From Pseudomonadota bacterium (lineage in GTDB: Bacteria; Pseudomonadota; Gammaproteobacteria; Burkholderiales; Burkholderiaceae_C): a stretch of DNA of 64,000 nt. The notes below the pieces were generated by a model, which did no database searches, was not told where the DNA came from, and saw only the letters and a program-made list of their open reading frames with translations. Position numbers and translations under genes: made by a program. The stretch is from the NCBI GenBank assembly GCA_020161065.1, contig JAIUPH010000007.1, positions 434,001 to 498,000 on the forward strand. Reading direction: 5' to 3'. Each line of letters begins with the position of its first letter. The stretch's first letter is position 1. Shown in pieces: positions 56,324 to 64,000 of the stretch.

Positions 56324-57594
56324 TGCGAGGTTCCTTCCCGCGACCAGCCGGCCGCGTTTTCGAGTTCGATTCGGGTGGTGTGGAATTCGGCCAGCGCGTC
56401 GTTCAGATCGCGTTCGGCGTCCAGGGCCTGGCGATTCACGAGCAGTTGATCGAGCAGGCCGATCTGGCCGGCCTGCCGCGACTTCGCGGCGAGTTGCTGG
56501 TTGTCGGCCGAGGCGGCGACCATCGCGCGCTGCAGGCGCGCCACGCGCTCGCGCTGGCTGTCGAGCCGGCTCCAGAGGCGCCGCACCTGGGCCTGGCCGT
56601 CGCGCGTCGCGGCGGCACGTTCGATTTCAGCCTGCGTTGCATCGCTCATGGCCTGGCCGATGGCCGCGTCGTTGCGCTTGAAGAGCGGCAGCGGCACGGA
56701 AAGGGTCAGCGTGGTGACGCGCTCGCGACCGTCGGCCGGACCCTCGCGGCCGACGTTCAGCCCGACCGTCACGTCCGGGTAGCGGCTGGCCCGCTCGACG
56801 CCGACCCGTGCGCGGGCGGCGTCTTCGCGTGCAGCCAGCGCGCGCTGCCTGGGCAAGGCCTGCGCCGATGCGAGCAGTTGATCGAGGCCATAGGGCAGTG
56901 GCGCGCCATTCGGCACGCCGAGGTCGCCGATCACCTCCGGCACGGCGGACGGCGGCAACTGCAGGGCTGTGGCGAGGTCGGCCTTGGTGTCCTGCAGATG
57001 CTCTTGCGACACCGCCAGCGCATTGCGGGCGCGTTCGGCCTCGATCAGGGCGACGTTGGCATCCAGGCGGGTGTCCTCGCCCGCGCTGCGCCGCCTGGCG
57101 ACGGCCTGCGCAGTGCCGTCAAACAACTCGACCGAACGCTGTTCGAGCCGCACCCGCCGCTGCGCGGCAAGCACGGCGTGGAATCGCAGCGACGCTTCGG
57201 CGCGTGCCTGGCGCCGCGCATCTTCGATCTCGGCGCGCAAGGCCTCCAGCGATGCGGACGCGGCCTCGCGGCGGCGCGCCTGCTGGCCACCGATCTCGAT
57301 CGGCTGCGCGATGCCCAGGCCCCACTCGCGGGCGTTGCCATCGGGAGTCGCGGCGCTGCGTCGCGTGCGCTCCACGCTGAGCTCGGGGTTGTTGAAGAGC
57401 AGTGACGCGGCTTCGCGGCGGGAGCCTTCGGCGGCCACCAACTGGGCCTCGCGCGCACGCACGGTGGGGCTGGCGGCTTCTGCCAGCCGCAGCGCCTCCG
57501 CAAGCGTCAGCGGGCCCGAGCCCGCGGTCTGCGCACTCGCGGGAACGGTCGAGGCAGCCAGCACGAAGGCCAGCGCCAGGAGTGGGAATCGCAT
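56320..57594 (-). CDS. czcC: CzcC outer membrane efflux protein
   Basis: The 424-residue protein has a signal peptide (MRFPLLALAFVLAASTVPAS) and the duplicated OMF layout: LTLAEALRLAEAASPTVRAR and ELSVERTRRS, GLGIAQPIEIGGQQARRREA in the first half, DVTVGLNVGREGPADGRERV and LSVPLPLFKRNDAAIGQAMS in the second. It is the outer membrane channel for the CzcBA pump. Confidence 0.95.
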   Translation of the reverse strand: MRFPLLALAFVLAASTVPASAQTAGSGPLTLAEALRLAEAASPTVRAREAQLVAAEGSRREAASLLFNNPELSVERTRRSAATPDGNAREWGLGIAQPIEIGGQQARRREAASASLEALRAEIEDARRQARAEASLRFHAVLAAQRRVRLEQRSVELFDGTAQAVARRRSAGEDTRLDANVALIEAERARNALAVSQEHLQDTKADLATALQLPPSAVPEVIGDLGVPNGAPLPYGLDQLLASAQALPRQRALAAREDAARARVGVERASRYPDVTVGLNVGREGPADGRERVTTLTLSVPLPLFKRNDAAIGQAMSDATQAEIERAAATRDGQAQVRRLWSRLDSQRERVARLQRAMVAASADNQQLAAKSRQAGQIGLLDQLLVNRQALDAERDLNDALAEFHTTRIELENAAGWSREGTSQ

Positions 57595-57655
57595 CGAATC
57601 ATCCTTCTGGTCTCACGACAGAAGCGATTCGCCGGCGATGTGGAGATGTTGTCAG

Positions 57656-58066
57656 TCAGTCCGCGAGCGAGACCATCACCACGTCGCCGCCGGATCGCGC
57701 GGCAGGGATGGAGTGGGCTCGATCCGGGCGCAGGGGGCTGGCCGGAATGTGGGAGTCGTAGCGGGGTTCTGGCTGCCGCATGGCGTCGCCATGCGGCAGA
57801 GCGTCGACAGCGGAGGTTGGCGCGGGCATGAACGCGGAACAGCCCAGATGGCAGGTTTCGCAGTCCGTGTGATATGCGCCCGCAGTGTCGTCAGCATCTT
57901 GGGCGGCCGAGGCGATCTCGCCATCGGCCTGATGCTTGTGTTCATGGTGGCCGAAGTGCTTCTTGGTCGAGACACCGGTTTCGTGCGCGCAATACGGTGC
58001 CGCCGCGCCCCAGACCAACTGAAACGGCACGACGAACAACAGAAAAGCGAACACCCAACGACGCAT
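57656..58066 (-). CDS. czcI: CzcI-like periplasmic metal-resistance protein
   Basis: ATG at 58,066 gives 136 residues. A signal peptide (MRRWVFAFLLFVVPFQLVWG, ending AAA) leads to PYCAHETGVSTKKHFGHHEH and YHTDCETCHLGCSAFMPAP. The His cluster and CETCHLGC signature match CzcI. CzcI precedes czcCBA in Cupriavidus metallidurans and influences its expression. A TAGAAT -10-like box occurs before the start. Confidence 0.9.
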   Translation of the reverse strand: MRRWVFAFLLFVVPFQLVWGAAAPYCAHETGVSTKKHFGHHEHKHQADGEIASAAQDADDTAGAYHTDCETCHLGCSAFMPAPTSAVDALPHGDAMRQPEPRYDSHIPASPLRPDRAHSIPAARSGGDVVMVSLAD

Positions 58067-58214
58067 GATTGAGATTCTAGACTGGCAGTGTCTGGCCCGG
58101 CCCACGGCACTGGCGGGTCAAACCGCGACATTTTCCGATTCAGCATGGGCTGCTGCTTCGAGCTTGGTTGATTCGAGCGCTCCGAAACCGGTCCGGCCGG
58201 GGAGCGGCCCTGGT

Positions 58215-58502
58215 TCAAAGCCGCTTGGCGAACGCCATCGGGATGCCAGTCAACGCCCGATCGGACGCTGATGTCCGGTCGGACTGCGTCGAAACGCCGT
58301 GACGTGTTGCCATGGCCATGGGGACTCCCGAGAGCGTCGTCGGCCGCGTCAGGCCGTCGGAAGGCGTGCGGGTGTCGAGCCGTTTGGCGACGTTCATCGA
58401 GACGCCGGTGAACGGCACATCCGACGCCGCAGGCGCTGCGTGCGCGTAGGTGCCCAGCGTCAGCGTCAGGGCAAGGGTCAGAATAAGGGCAGTGAATTGC
58501 AT
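58215..58502 (-). CDS. 95-residue periplasmic protein with triple repeat
   Basis: ATG at 58,502 starts a signal peptide (MQFTALILTLALTLTLGTYA, ending HAA). The mature part has three near repeats: FTGVSMNVAKRLDTRT, LSGVPMAMATRHGVST and LTGIPMAFAKRL (consensus (T/S)G(V/I)(S/P)MxxAxR). The Met and His residues may bind copper. The promoter has the shared layout found also at 41.2 and 49.2 kb. No family recognised. Confidence 0.6.
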   Translation of the reverse strand: MQFTALILTLALTLTLGTYAHAAPAASDVPFTGVSMNVAKRLDTRTPSDGLTRPTTLSGVPMAMATRHGVSTQSDRTSASDRALTGIPMAFAKRL

Positions 58503-58576
58503 GGGGATCTGTCCGGCAGGACGGGGCGCCGACACGCAGCGGTGCCGAACCCGCGTCGGGTTTGGAGACCGGCCGC

Positions 58577-58631
58577 AATCTACGGAGCCGCAATCAACAG
58601 AACTCTGTCGGGAACATGACAGGCCTGTCAT
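58577..58631 (-). promoter_or_regulatory. metal-regulon promoter 3 (95-residue protein gene)
   Basis: On the minus strand CTGTCAT (58,622-58,616), 15 nt, CTGTTG (58,600-58,595), 12 nt, TAGATT (58,582-58,577), then a 74-nt leader. CTGTCAT is half of a perfect palindrome, ATGACAGGCCTGTCAT (58,616-58,631). CGGGAACATGACAG (plus strand 58,609-58,622) is identical to 41,201-41,214. Confidence 0.7.
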
Positions 58632-58749
58632 CTTTCGTCGCCGCACGTTTGAGTCGATGACACGGTATCGTGCGAACTCGCGGCTTTCGACCTTCTGGCG
58701 AACGGGTCACCGTGCTCCGCAAAGTGACGGGCTGCTGTAAAGTTCAGGC

Positions 58750-59190
58750 ATGGGTTTGTTGATCAGAACGCTTCTGATTTGGTTGCTGGTGTTGGCGGTT
58801 CCTGCGCAAGGGGCTGCTGCCGCGACCATGGCGTTTTGCGGCCCGAATCACCATGGTGGCGAGTCGACGTCGACGCGCTCCGAACTGAGTTCGAACGCTT
58901 CCGAGCATTCGCATCATGGCGATGCTGCGCCTGCGCATGAGGTCGATGCAGACGCAGCGGCCGATGCGGCCATCGCTGACGATGCGTCGATGATGGTGAA
59001 GGCTGGCCATGCGGCCAAGCAGAAGTGCAGCGCCTGCGCCTCCTGCTGCTCGCTGGGCGCCATCCTGACCACGGTGCCGGTCATTCCGGTCACCGACTCG
59101 GCTCCGACGGTGTTCGCCACCGTCGTGCCGACCGTCGACGCATTCGCCGCCGACGGACCTGACCGTCCTCCTCGAAACGTCCTCGCGTAA
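58750..59190 (+). CDS. His/Cys-rich metal-resistance protein (DUF2946-like)
   Basis: The 146-residue protein has an N-terminal signal or anchor (MGLLIRTLLIWLLVLAVPAQ) and His-rich segments (CGPNHHGG, SEHSHHGDAAPAHEVDADAA), then QKCSACASCCSLGAILT, a Cys cluster typical of DUF2946-type proteins in copper and Co/Zn/Cd clusters. It probably binds metal at the periplasmic side. It is divergent from the repeat protein and is the first gene of the copper module. Confidence 0.65.
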   Translation: MGLLIRTLLIWLLVLAVPAQGAAAATMAFCGPNHHGGESTSTRSELSSNASEHSHHGDAAPAHEVDADAAADAAIADDASMMVKAGHAAKQKCSACASCCSLGAILTTVPVIPVTDSAPTVFATVVPTVDAFAADGPDRPPRNVLA

Positions 59191-59300
59191 CTGGCCCGGG
59201 CTGACGCGCGTGTAGCGACGCGCGGCCCTGCGCCAGGTGCCGTTCCGTCCCCGCCGCGGCTGCGGCAGGGGGCGTCCCCAGACGTTCACGCGAGGATTTC

Positions 59301-59693
59301 ATGGTCCCAATCCCCACGCTCCGACGCAGGCCGCGCGCCCTGCCGAGCCTGCTGTTGACGGCGCTCCTGGCCGCGCAGGCACAGGCGCAGCCCACCACCA
59401 CTACCACCGTCCGCCCTGATCCGCTGGACCCGAAGGCCCAAGTGCCCGCGATGCGCTACGAGTCGTCGCTCGGGCAGTCTCGTCGCATCGGCGATGACAA
59501 GCCCGTGGCCTGGCGCGAAGCCAACGAGGCCGTCGCTCGCATCGGCGGCTGGCGGGTTTATGCCCGCGAGGCACAGCAACCCGATGCCCCTCCGACGACA
59601 CTGCCGGCGGTAGCTCCGGCGCAGTCTCCGGCGTCGACGCCGGCGGCCACCACGAAGCCGACGCCTGCCGGTCATGGTGGTCACAAGCCATGA
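59301..59693 (+). CDS. periplasmic protein of copper module
   Basis: The 130-residue protein starts MVPIPTLRRRPRALPSLLLT with a signal peptide ending AQAQA. The core DPKAQVPAMRYESSLGQSRR, WREANEAVARIGGWRVYARE recurs upstream of TolC-type genes in such clusters. A Pro/Ala/Thr tail and GHGGHKP end it. Function unknown; metal binding by the terminal His is possible. It overlaps the next gene by 4 nt if translation begins at 59,690. Confidence 0.6.
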   Translation: MVPIPTLRRRPRALPSLLLTALLAAQAQAQPTTTTTVRPDPLDPKAQVPAMRYESSLGQSRRIGDDKPVAWREANEAVARIGGWRVYAREAQQPDAPPTTLPAVAPAQSPASTPAATTKPTPAGHGGHKP

Positions 59694-59704
59694 AGGGCGG
59701 CGCA

Positions 59705-61147
59705 ATGAACGACGACATTCACGGCCCTTCGAAGCCGAGACGCGAACGCCGCCCGCTCCGCTTGTGGACACTGCTGGCCTCTGCCGCCCTGCTGGGCGGC
59801 TGCGCCAGTTTCAGCCCGGACGGTGGATTCGGCGCGGTGGAACAGACCGCCAAAGAACGGATCGGCAAGGACCTGCGCTGGGCGCGTACCGATGCCGACC
59901 GGGACAGCATCGACAAGCGTGTCGCGGAGTTGCTGGCCAAGCCTCTCACGGTGGATGACGCCGTGCAGGTCGCCTTGCTCAACAACCGCGGGCTGCAGGC
60001 CGACTTTCAGGAACTCGGCATCACCGAGGCCGAGGTCGTGCAGGCCGGACGCCTGCCGAACCCGGGCTTCAGCTTCGGGCGCATGAGCCGGGGTGACGAA
60101 CGCGAGATCGAGCGTGGGCTCCACTTCAACCTCGCGCGCCTGGTCGCGATGCCGCTCATCGGAAAGATGGAAGCGCGGCGTTTCGAGCAGACGAAGGCCC
60201 GCGTGGCGATGAGCGTGCTGGCACTGGCCGCCGACACGCGCAAGGCCTACTTCACCGCCTTGGCGGCGGAGGAGTCCGTTCGCTACATGCGGCAGGTGAA
60301 GCAGGCGGCCGATGCGAGTGCCGAACTGGCCCGGCGCATGGAGCAGGTCGGCAACTTCAACAAGCTGCAGCGCGCGCGGGAGCAGGCGTTCTACGCCAAC
60401 GCCGCCTTGCGCTTGGCCCAGGCGGAGCAGACGCAGCGGTCGACCCGCGAACGGCTGGTGCGCTTGCTCGGCGTCTGGGGGCCGCAGACCCAGTTCGCCT
60501 TGCCCGAGCGCCTGCCGGACGTGCCGACCTCGCCAGTCGAACTGCAGGACATCGAGCAGGTGGCATTGGCGCAGCGTCTGGACGTGCAGGGCGCCAAACT
60601 GGCGGCGCAGCAGACGGCAAGCAACCTCGGCCTGACGAAGACGACCCGTTTCGTCAACGTGCTGGAACTCGGCTTGCTGCGCAACAGCTCGAACGAGGCA
60701 CCCACGCAGCGCGGCTGGGAGATTGGCCTCGAGTTGCCGCTGTTCGATTGGGGCGGCGCGCGCGTCGCGCGTGCCGAGGCGGTGTACATGCAGACGCTGC
60801 ACCGCGCCGCGGAGACCGCGATCAACGCGCGGTCCGAGGTGCGCGAGGCCTACATGGGTTATCGCTCGGCCTACGACATCGCGCGTCACCACCGCGACGA
60901 GATCGTGCCGCTGAACCAGCGCATCGCCGAAGAGAACGTGCTTCGCTACAACGGCATGTTGATCGGCGTCTTCGAACTGCTCGCCGATGCCCGCACGCAG
61001 ATCGCCAGCGTCAACGCCTCCATCGAGGCGCTGCGTGATTTCTGGATCGCGCAGGCCGACCTCGACATGGCCCTGATCGGTAAGCCCAGCCTGAACGCCG
61101 CAGCGGGCCCCGCGATGGCGGCCGAAGCCGCCGGCGCAGGTCATTGA
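59705..61147 (+). CDS. TolC-family outer membrane efflux lipoprotein
   Basis: From ATG at 59,705 (AAGGGCGG upstream; an ATG at 59,690 is an alternative) the protein has 480 residues. After the signal region the lipobox LLGGC occurs. The OMF halves read LTVDDAVQVALLNNRGLQAD and NLARLVAMPLIGKM, then LELGLLRNSSNEAPTQRGWE and IGLELPLFDWGGARVARAEA. It is not accompanied by an RND pump, so it may work with CzcBA or a pump elsewhere, or serve periplasmic copper export. Confidence 0.85.
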   Translation: MNDDIHGPSKPRRERRPLRLWTLLASAALLGGCASFSPDGGFGAVEQTAKERIGKDLRWARTDADRDSIDKRVAELLAKPLTVDDAVQVALLNNRGLQADFQELGITEAEVVQAGRLPNPGFSFGRMSRGDEREIERGLHFNLARLVAMPLIGKMEARRFEQTKARVAMSVLALAADTRKAYFTALAAEESVRYMRQVKQAADASAELARRMEQVGNFNKLQRAREQAFYANAALRLAQAEQTQRSTRERLVRLLGVWGPQTQFALPERLPDVPTSPVELQDIEQVALAQRLDVQGAKLAAQQTASNLGLTKTTRFVNVLELGLLRNSSNEAPTQRGWEIGLELPLFDWGGARVARAEAVYMQTLHRAAETAINARSEVREAYMGYRSAYDIARHHRDEIVPLNQRIAEENVLRYNGMLIGVFELLADARTQIASVNASIEALRDFWIAQADLDMALIGKPSLNAAAGPAMAAEAAGAGH

Positions 61148-62589
61148 ACATGAAGGACTCTCACATGCTTTCCCGACGCAAGATGCTCGGCGGTGCTGGA
61201 GCCATCACAGCCGCCGCTGCCGCCGCCTCCGTCAGCAAAGTGGCCATGGCCGCACTGCCCGAGCCGGTCATCCAGACCAAGCCCGACACCATGCCGCCGC
61301 TGGTGCCGAACACAGGTCGCCCCTACAACCCCGTTGTCACGCTCAACGGCTGGACGCTGCCCTGGCGCATGAACAACGGCGTCAAGGAGTTCCACCTCGT
61401 CGCGGAGCCCGTGGTGCGCGAGATGAGCCCGGGCTTCAAGGCGCACCTGTGGGGCTACAACGGGCAGAGCCCGGGGCCGACGATCGAGGTGGTCGAAGGC
61501 GACCGCGTACGCATCTTCGTCACCAACAAGCTCGGCGAGCTCACCAGCATCCACTGGCACGGCCAGCGCCTGCCGAACGGCATGGACGGCGTGACAGGGC
61601 TGAACCAGCCGGGCATCGCACCCGGCAAGACCTACGTCTACGAGTTCGTTGCACGCCGCCCGGGCACCTTCATGTACCACCCGCACGCAGACGAGATGGT
61701 GCAGATGGCGATGGGGATGATGGGCTTCTGGATCACGCATCCGAAGGCGAAGCACCCGCTGATCGACGAGGTTGACCGTGACTTCGTGTTCCTGCTCAAC
61801 GCCTACGACATCGATCCCGGCGCCTACACGCCCAAGATCATGACGATGCTGGACTTCAACCTGTGGAGCTGGAACAGCCGCATCTTCCCGGGCATCGACC
61901 CGCTGGTGGTCAGGCACATGGACAAGGTGCGCATCCGCATCGGCAACCTGACGATGACCAACCACCCGATCCATCTGCACGGGCACGACTTCCTCGTCAC
62001 GGGCACCGACGGCGGGCCGACGCCCAAGTCCAGCCGGCAGTACGAGGTGACGACCGACGTTGCGGTGGGCCAGATGCGCCAGATCGACTTCCTGGCGGAC
62101 GAGGAGGGCGACTGGGCCTTCCACTGCCACAAGAGCCACCACACGATGAACGCGATGGGCCACGACGTCCCGACCATGATCGGCGTGGACCACCGCGGCG
62201 TGGCCAAGCAGATCACGAAATTGATCCCCGACTACATGGTGATGGGCGAGCGCGGCATGAAGGACATGACCGAGATGGAGATGCCGCTGCCCGACAACAC
62301 GGCCGCGATGATGACGGGCACCGGTCCCTTCGGCGCCGTCGGCATGGGCGGCATGTTCAGTGTCGTCAAGGTACGCAAGGACCAGAAGCCAGGCGACTAC
62401 GCCGACCCGGGCTGGTTCAAGCACCCGCCGGGCACGGTGGCCTACGAGTTCACGGGCGCGCTGCCCGACCCGGCGCGCTTCAAGGCCGACGCCAGCCCCG
62501 GGCCTGGCTCCATGCCACCAATGGCCAAGCCGTCGAAGGAGGTCGAGGTCAAGGTGCGCAAACCGGCGGGCGGCCACGGCGGCCATTGA
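61144..62589 (+). CDS. periplasmic multicopper oxidase (CueO-like role)
   Basis: The 481-residue protein starts MNMKDSHMLSRRKMLGGAGA, a Tat-like leader (SRRKM). All copper sites are present: HWHGQ and YHPHAD in the first domain, HPIHLHGH and HCHKSHHTMNAMGH in the last, i.e. HCH-x3-H-x4-M. An extra His and Met surround the type 1 site, and the C-terminus ends GGHGGH. It would oxidise Cu(I) to the less toxic Cu(II). It overlaps the TolC gene by 4 nt. Confidence 0.9.
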   Translation: MNMKDSHMLSRRKMLGGAGAITAAAAAASVSKVAMAALPEPVIQTKPDTMPPLVPNTGRPYNPVVTLNGWTLPWRMNNGVKEFHLVAEPVVREMSPGFKAHLWGYNGQSPGPTIEVVEGDRVRIFVTNKLGELTSIHWHGQRLPNGMDGVTGLNQPGIAPGKTYVYEFVARRPGTFMYHPHADEMVQMAMGMMGFWITHPKAKHPLIDEVDRDFVFLLNAYDIDPGAYTPKIMTMLDFNLWSWNSRIFPGIDPLVVRHMDKVRIRIGNLTMTNHPIHLHGHDFLVTGTDGGPTPKSSRQYEVTTDVAVGQMRQIDFLADEEGDWAFHCHKSHHTMNAMGHDVPTMIGVDHRGVAKQITKLIPDYMVMGERGMKDMTEMEMPLPDNTAAMMTGTGPFGAVGMGGMFSVVKVRKDQKPGDYADPGWFKHPPGTVAYEFTGALPDPARFKADASPGPGSMPPMAKPSKEVEVKVRKPAGGHGGH

Positions 62590-62625
62590 CCACTGATAAG
62601 CATCCCCCACTCGAAAGGACATCCC

Positions 62626-63138
62626 ATGCACCACAGCAAGCGTCAACTGCTCCTCGCCATCCCTGCCACCCTGCTCGGTGCCTCCGGGCTGGTGCGGGCG
62701 CACGGCGACGAAGACCACCCCAAGAAAGCCGGTCCGGTCAAGAAGGAGCAGAAGGACTGGGGCATCGCCGGCGATGCCAAAAGCGCCAAGCGCAGCATCG
62801 AGGTCGGCATGGCCGACAACATGCGATTCACTCCGGACAAGATCGCCGTGCGACAGGGCGAGACGGTGAAGTTCGTTGCGCGCAACACCGGCAAGGTGAT
62901 GCACGAGTTCGTCATCGGCACCAAGGCCGAGAACGGCAAACACGCTGAGATGATGGTGAAGTTCCCGACCATGGAACACGACGAGCCGTACATGGCCCAC
63001 GTGCCGCCCGGCAAGACCGGCGAGATCGTCTGGACCTTCAACCGCGCCGGCGAATTCGAGTTCGCCTGCCTGATCGCCGGTCACTACCAGGCCGGGATGG
63101 TGGGATCGATCACGGTGGCGGCGGCGGGCAAGGCATGA
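62626..63138 (+). CDS. cupredoxin (plastocyanin-like) periplasmic protein
   Basis: The 170-residue protein has a signal peptide (MHHSKRQLLLAIPATLLGAS, ending VRA) and a Lys-rich linker. The cupredoxin domain (about 60-168) has the ligands His in VMHEFVIG and C-x4-H-x4-M in FACLIAGHYQAGM. It probably donates or accepts electrons or copper for the adjacent multicopper oxidase. It overlaps the DUF411 gene by 4 nt. Confidence 0.9.
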   Translation: MHHSKRQLLLAIPATLLGASGLVRAHGDEDHPKKAGPVKKEQKDWGIAGDAKSAKRSIEVGMADNMRFTPDKIAVRQGETVKFVARNTGKVMHEFVIGTKAENGKHAEMMVKFPTMEHDEPYMAHVPPGKTGEIVWTFNRAGEFEFACLIAGHYQAGMVGSITVAAAGKA

Positions 63139-63617
63139 AGCGGCGTCGCGCACTGGCTTCGCTGCTCGGCGCTGCCGGGTGGCTGTCGATTCCCACTGCT
63201 CTGCAAGCGCAGAGTTCCGCGGTGCGGGTCGAGGTCTGGAAAAGCCCGACCTGCGGGTGTTGCAAGGACTGGATCACCCACCTCGAAGCCAACGGCTTCC
63301 AGGTCAAGGTCAACGATGTCGGCAACACCGCGGCCCGCGCCCGGCTGAAAGTGCCCATGAAGCTCGGTTCGTGCCACACAGCGTGGGTTGGCCGCTACGC
63401 CATCGAGGGGCACGTACCGGCGGCCGACATCCACCGTCTGCTGAAAGAGCGCCCCGACGCCATCGGCCTGGCCGTTCCCGGCATGCCGGTCGGCTCCCCA
63501 GGGATGGATGGTCCCGCCTACGACAACCGGCAGGACCCCTACGACGTGCTGCTGATCGCCCACGACGGCAGCACCCAGGTCTTCAACAGCTACTTCAAGC
63601 AAAAGGAACGTTCATGA
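63135..63617 (+). CDS. DUF411 metal-binding protein
   Basis: The 160-residue protein has a signal peptide (MKRRRALASLLGAAGWLSIP) and the DUF411 core: VWKSPTCGCCKDWITHLEAN with the CGCC metal site, MKLGSCHTAWVGRYAIEGHV and a C-terminal GMPVGSPGMDGP. DUF411 proteins are small periplasmic thioredoxin-like copper/silver binding proteins. It overlaps both neighbours by 4 nt. Confidence 0.9.
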   Translation: MKRRRALASLLGAAGWLSIPTALQAQSSAVRVEVWKSPTCGCCKDWITHLEANGFQVKVNDVGNTAARARLKVPMKLGSCHTAWVGRYAIEGHVPAADIHRLLKERPDAIGLAVPGMPVGSPGMDGPAYDNRQDPYDVLLIAHDGSTQVFNSYFKQKERS

Positions 63618-63976
63618 ACCACCAACGATTCTTCTTCCGCGCGACGGGCCTCGCGCTCGCGTTTTCGGCCTCGGCTGCGTTGCCGGCTTGGGCAGCAGGT
63701 GAACCCGGCGCGCCCGGCACGGTGATCGCGCAAGCCTCGACCACCGACATGACCGACGGCGAGGTGCGCAAGGTGAACAAGGAAGGCGGCACCCTGACCC
63801 TCAAGCACGGCGACATCAAGAACCTGGACATGCCGGGGATGACGATGGTGTTCGCGGTCAAGGACAAGGCGATGCTCGACAAGGTGAAGGCCGGCGACAA
63901 GATCAAGTTCAAGGCCATCAACGACGCGGGCAAGTTCACCGTCACCGAGGTGCAGGTGGTGCAGGTGGTGCAGTAG
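63614..63976 (+). CDS. CusF-like periplasmic copper-binding protein
   Basis: The 120-residue protein (MNHQRFFFRATGLALAFSAS at the start) has a signal peptide ending AWA and the OB-fold CusF core: GEVRKVNKEGGTLTLKHGDI, KNLDMPGMTMVFAVKD. The His and the two Met of MPGMTM are the known Cu(I)/Ag(I) ligands of CusF; the Trp of CusF is not obvious. It closes the visible copper module; only 24 bases follow in the window. Confidence 0.9.
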   Translation: MNHQRFFFRATGLALAFSASAALPAWAAGEPGAPGTVIAQASTTDMTDGEVRKVNKEGGTLTLKHGDIKNLDMPGMTMVFAVKDKAMLDKVKAGDKIKFKAINDAGKFTVTEVQVVQVVQ

Positions 63977-64000
63977 TCCGCCATGGGCCCGCCCGCCATG

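Noticed and set aside
58067-58214. A fourth copy of the metal-regulon promoter before czcI
   Set aside because: A TAGAAT box is present but CTGTCAT and CTGTTG are not found at the required distances.
1-64000. CRISPR array, tRNA or rRNA genes
   Set aside because: No regularly spaced direct repeats with spacers and no tRNA-like cloverleaf or rRNA sequence were noticed on either strand.

Overview
The window is about 68-70% G+C. Gene content (a Mu/BcepMu-type transposable prophage, czc/cad/cop metal-resistance genes, integrative-element genes) points to a betaproteobacterium of the order Burkholderiales; the species cannot be named from this sequence. Codon use is uniformly GC-rich and no rRNA, tRNA or CRISPR array was seen.

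Region 1 (1 to about 31,600) is most of a Mu-like transposable prophage; its left end lies outside the window. A control region near 14.6 kb divides it. Leftward (minus strand) run a small early regulator, DNA-binding proteins, the transposase pair A/B, a Gam-like protein, GemA and Mor, then directly the gpI-type protease/scaffold, capsid, gp36/gp37-like proteins, tail tube, frameshifted tail chaperones and the start of the tape measure. No sheath gene is seen, so the tail looks siphovirus-like. Rightward (plus strand) run the repressor, a five-gene accessory operon with a von Willebrand A protein and a KorA/TrfB-like regulator, a reversed lysis cassette, a fibre block, and then gp25/26/27-like proteins, terminase, portal, Dam methylase, head-morphogenesis protein and gpG. 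The late genes that are contiguous in Mu are therefore split into two operons pointing away from each other. A near-identical 23-bp element (22/23 matches) precedes both late blocks in the same orientation relative to transcription.

Region 2 (31.6-41 kb) is mixed accessory DNA: a GHKL ATPase, an AcaB/DUF1845-like protein and an AlpA-like regulator typical of integrative conjugative elements, an ACT-domain protein, a desaturase plus a multi-pass membrane protein with a convergent LysR regulator, and a tyrosine-recombinase-like protein that lacks the catalytic tyrosine.

Region 3 (40.7-64 kb) is a metal-resistance island. It holds a CzcE-like protein; cadR divergent from an operon of cadA, DUF3703, lspA, a PCu(A)C chaperone, dsbB and a DsbA-like protein; a heavy-metal two-component system; DUF4148 and DUF2846-like proteins; czcICBA with a PII-like gene; and a copper module of a TolC-like protein, a multicopper oxidase, a cupredoxin, DUF411 and a CusF-like protein. 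Three small periplasmic-protein genes spread over 17 kb (czcE-like, DUF4148, and a 95-residue repeat protein) share one promoter layout, CTGTCAT-N15-CTGTTG-N12-TA(G/C)A(T/G)T, with exact spacing and 69-74-nt leaders. This suggests a compact regulon, probably of the local two-component system.
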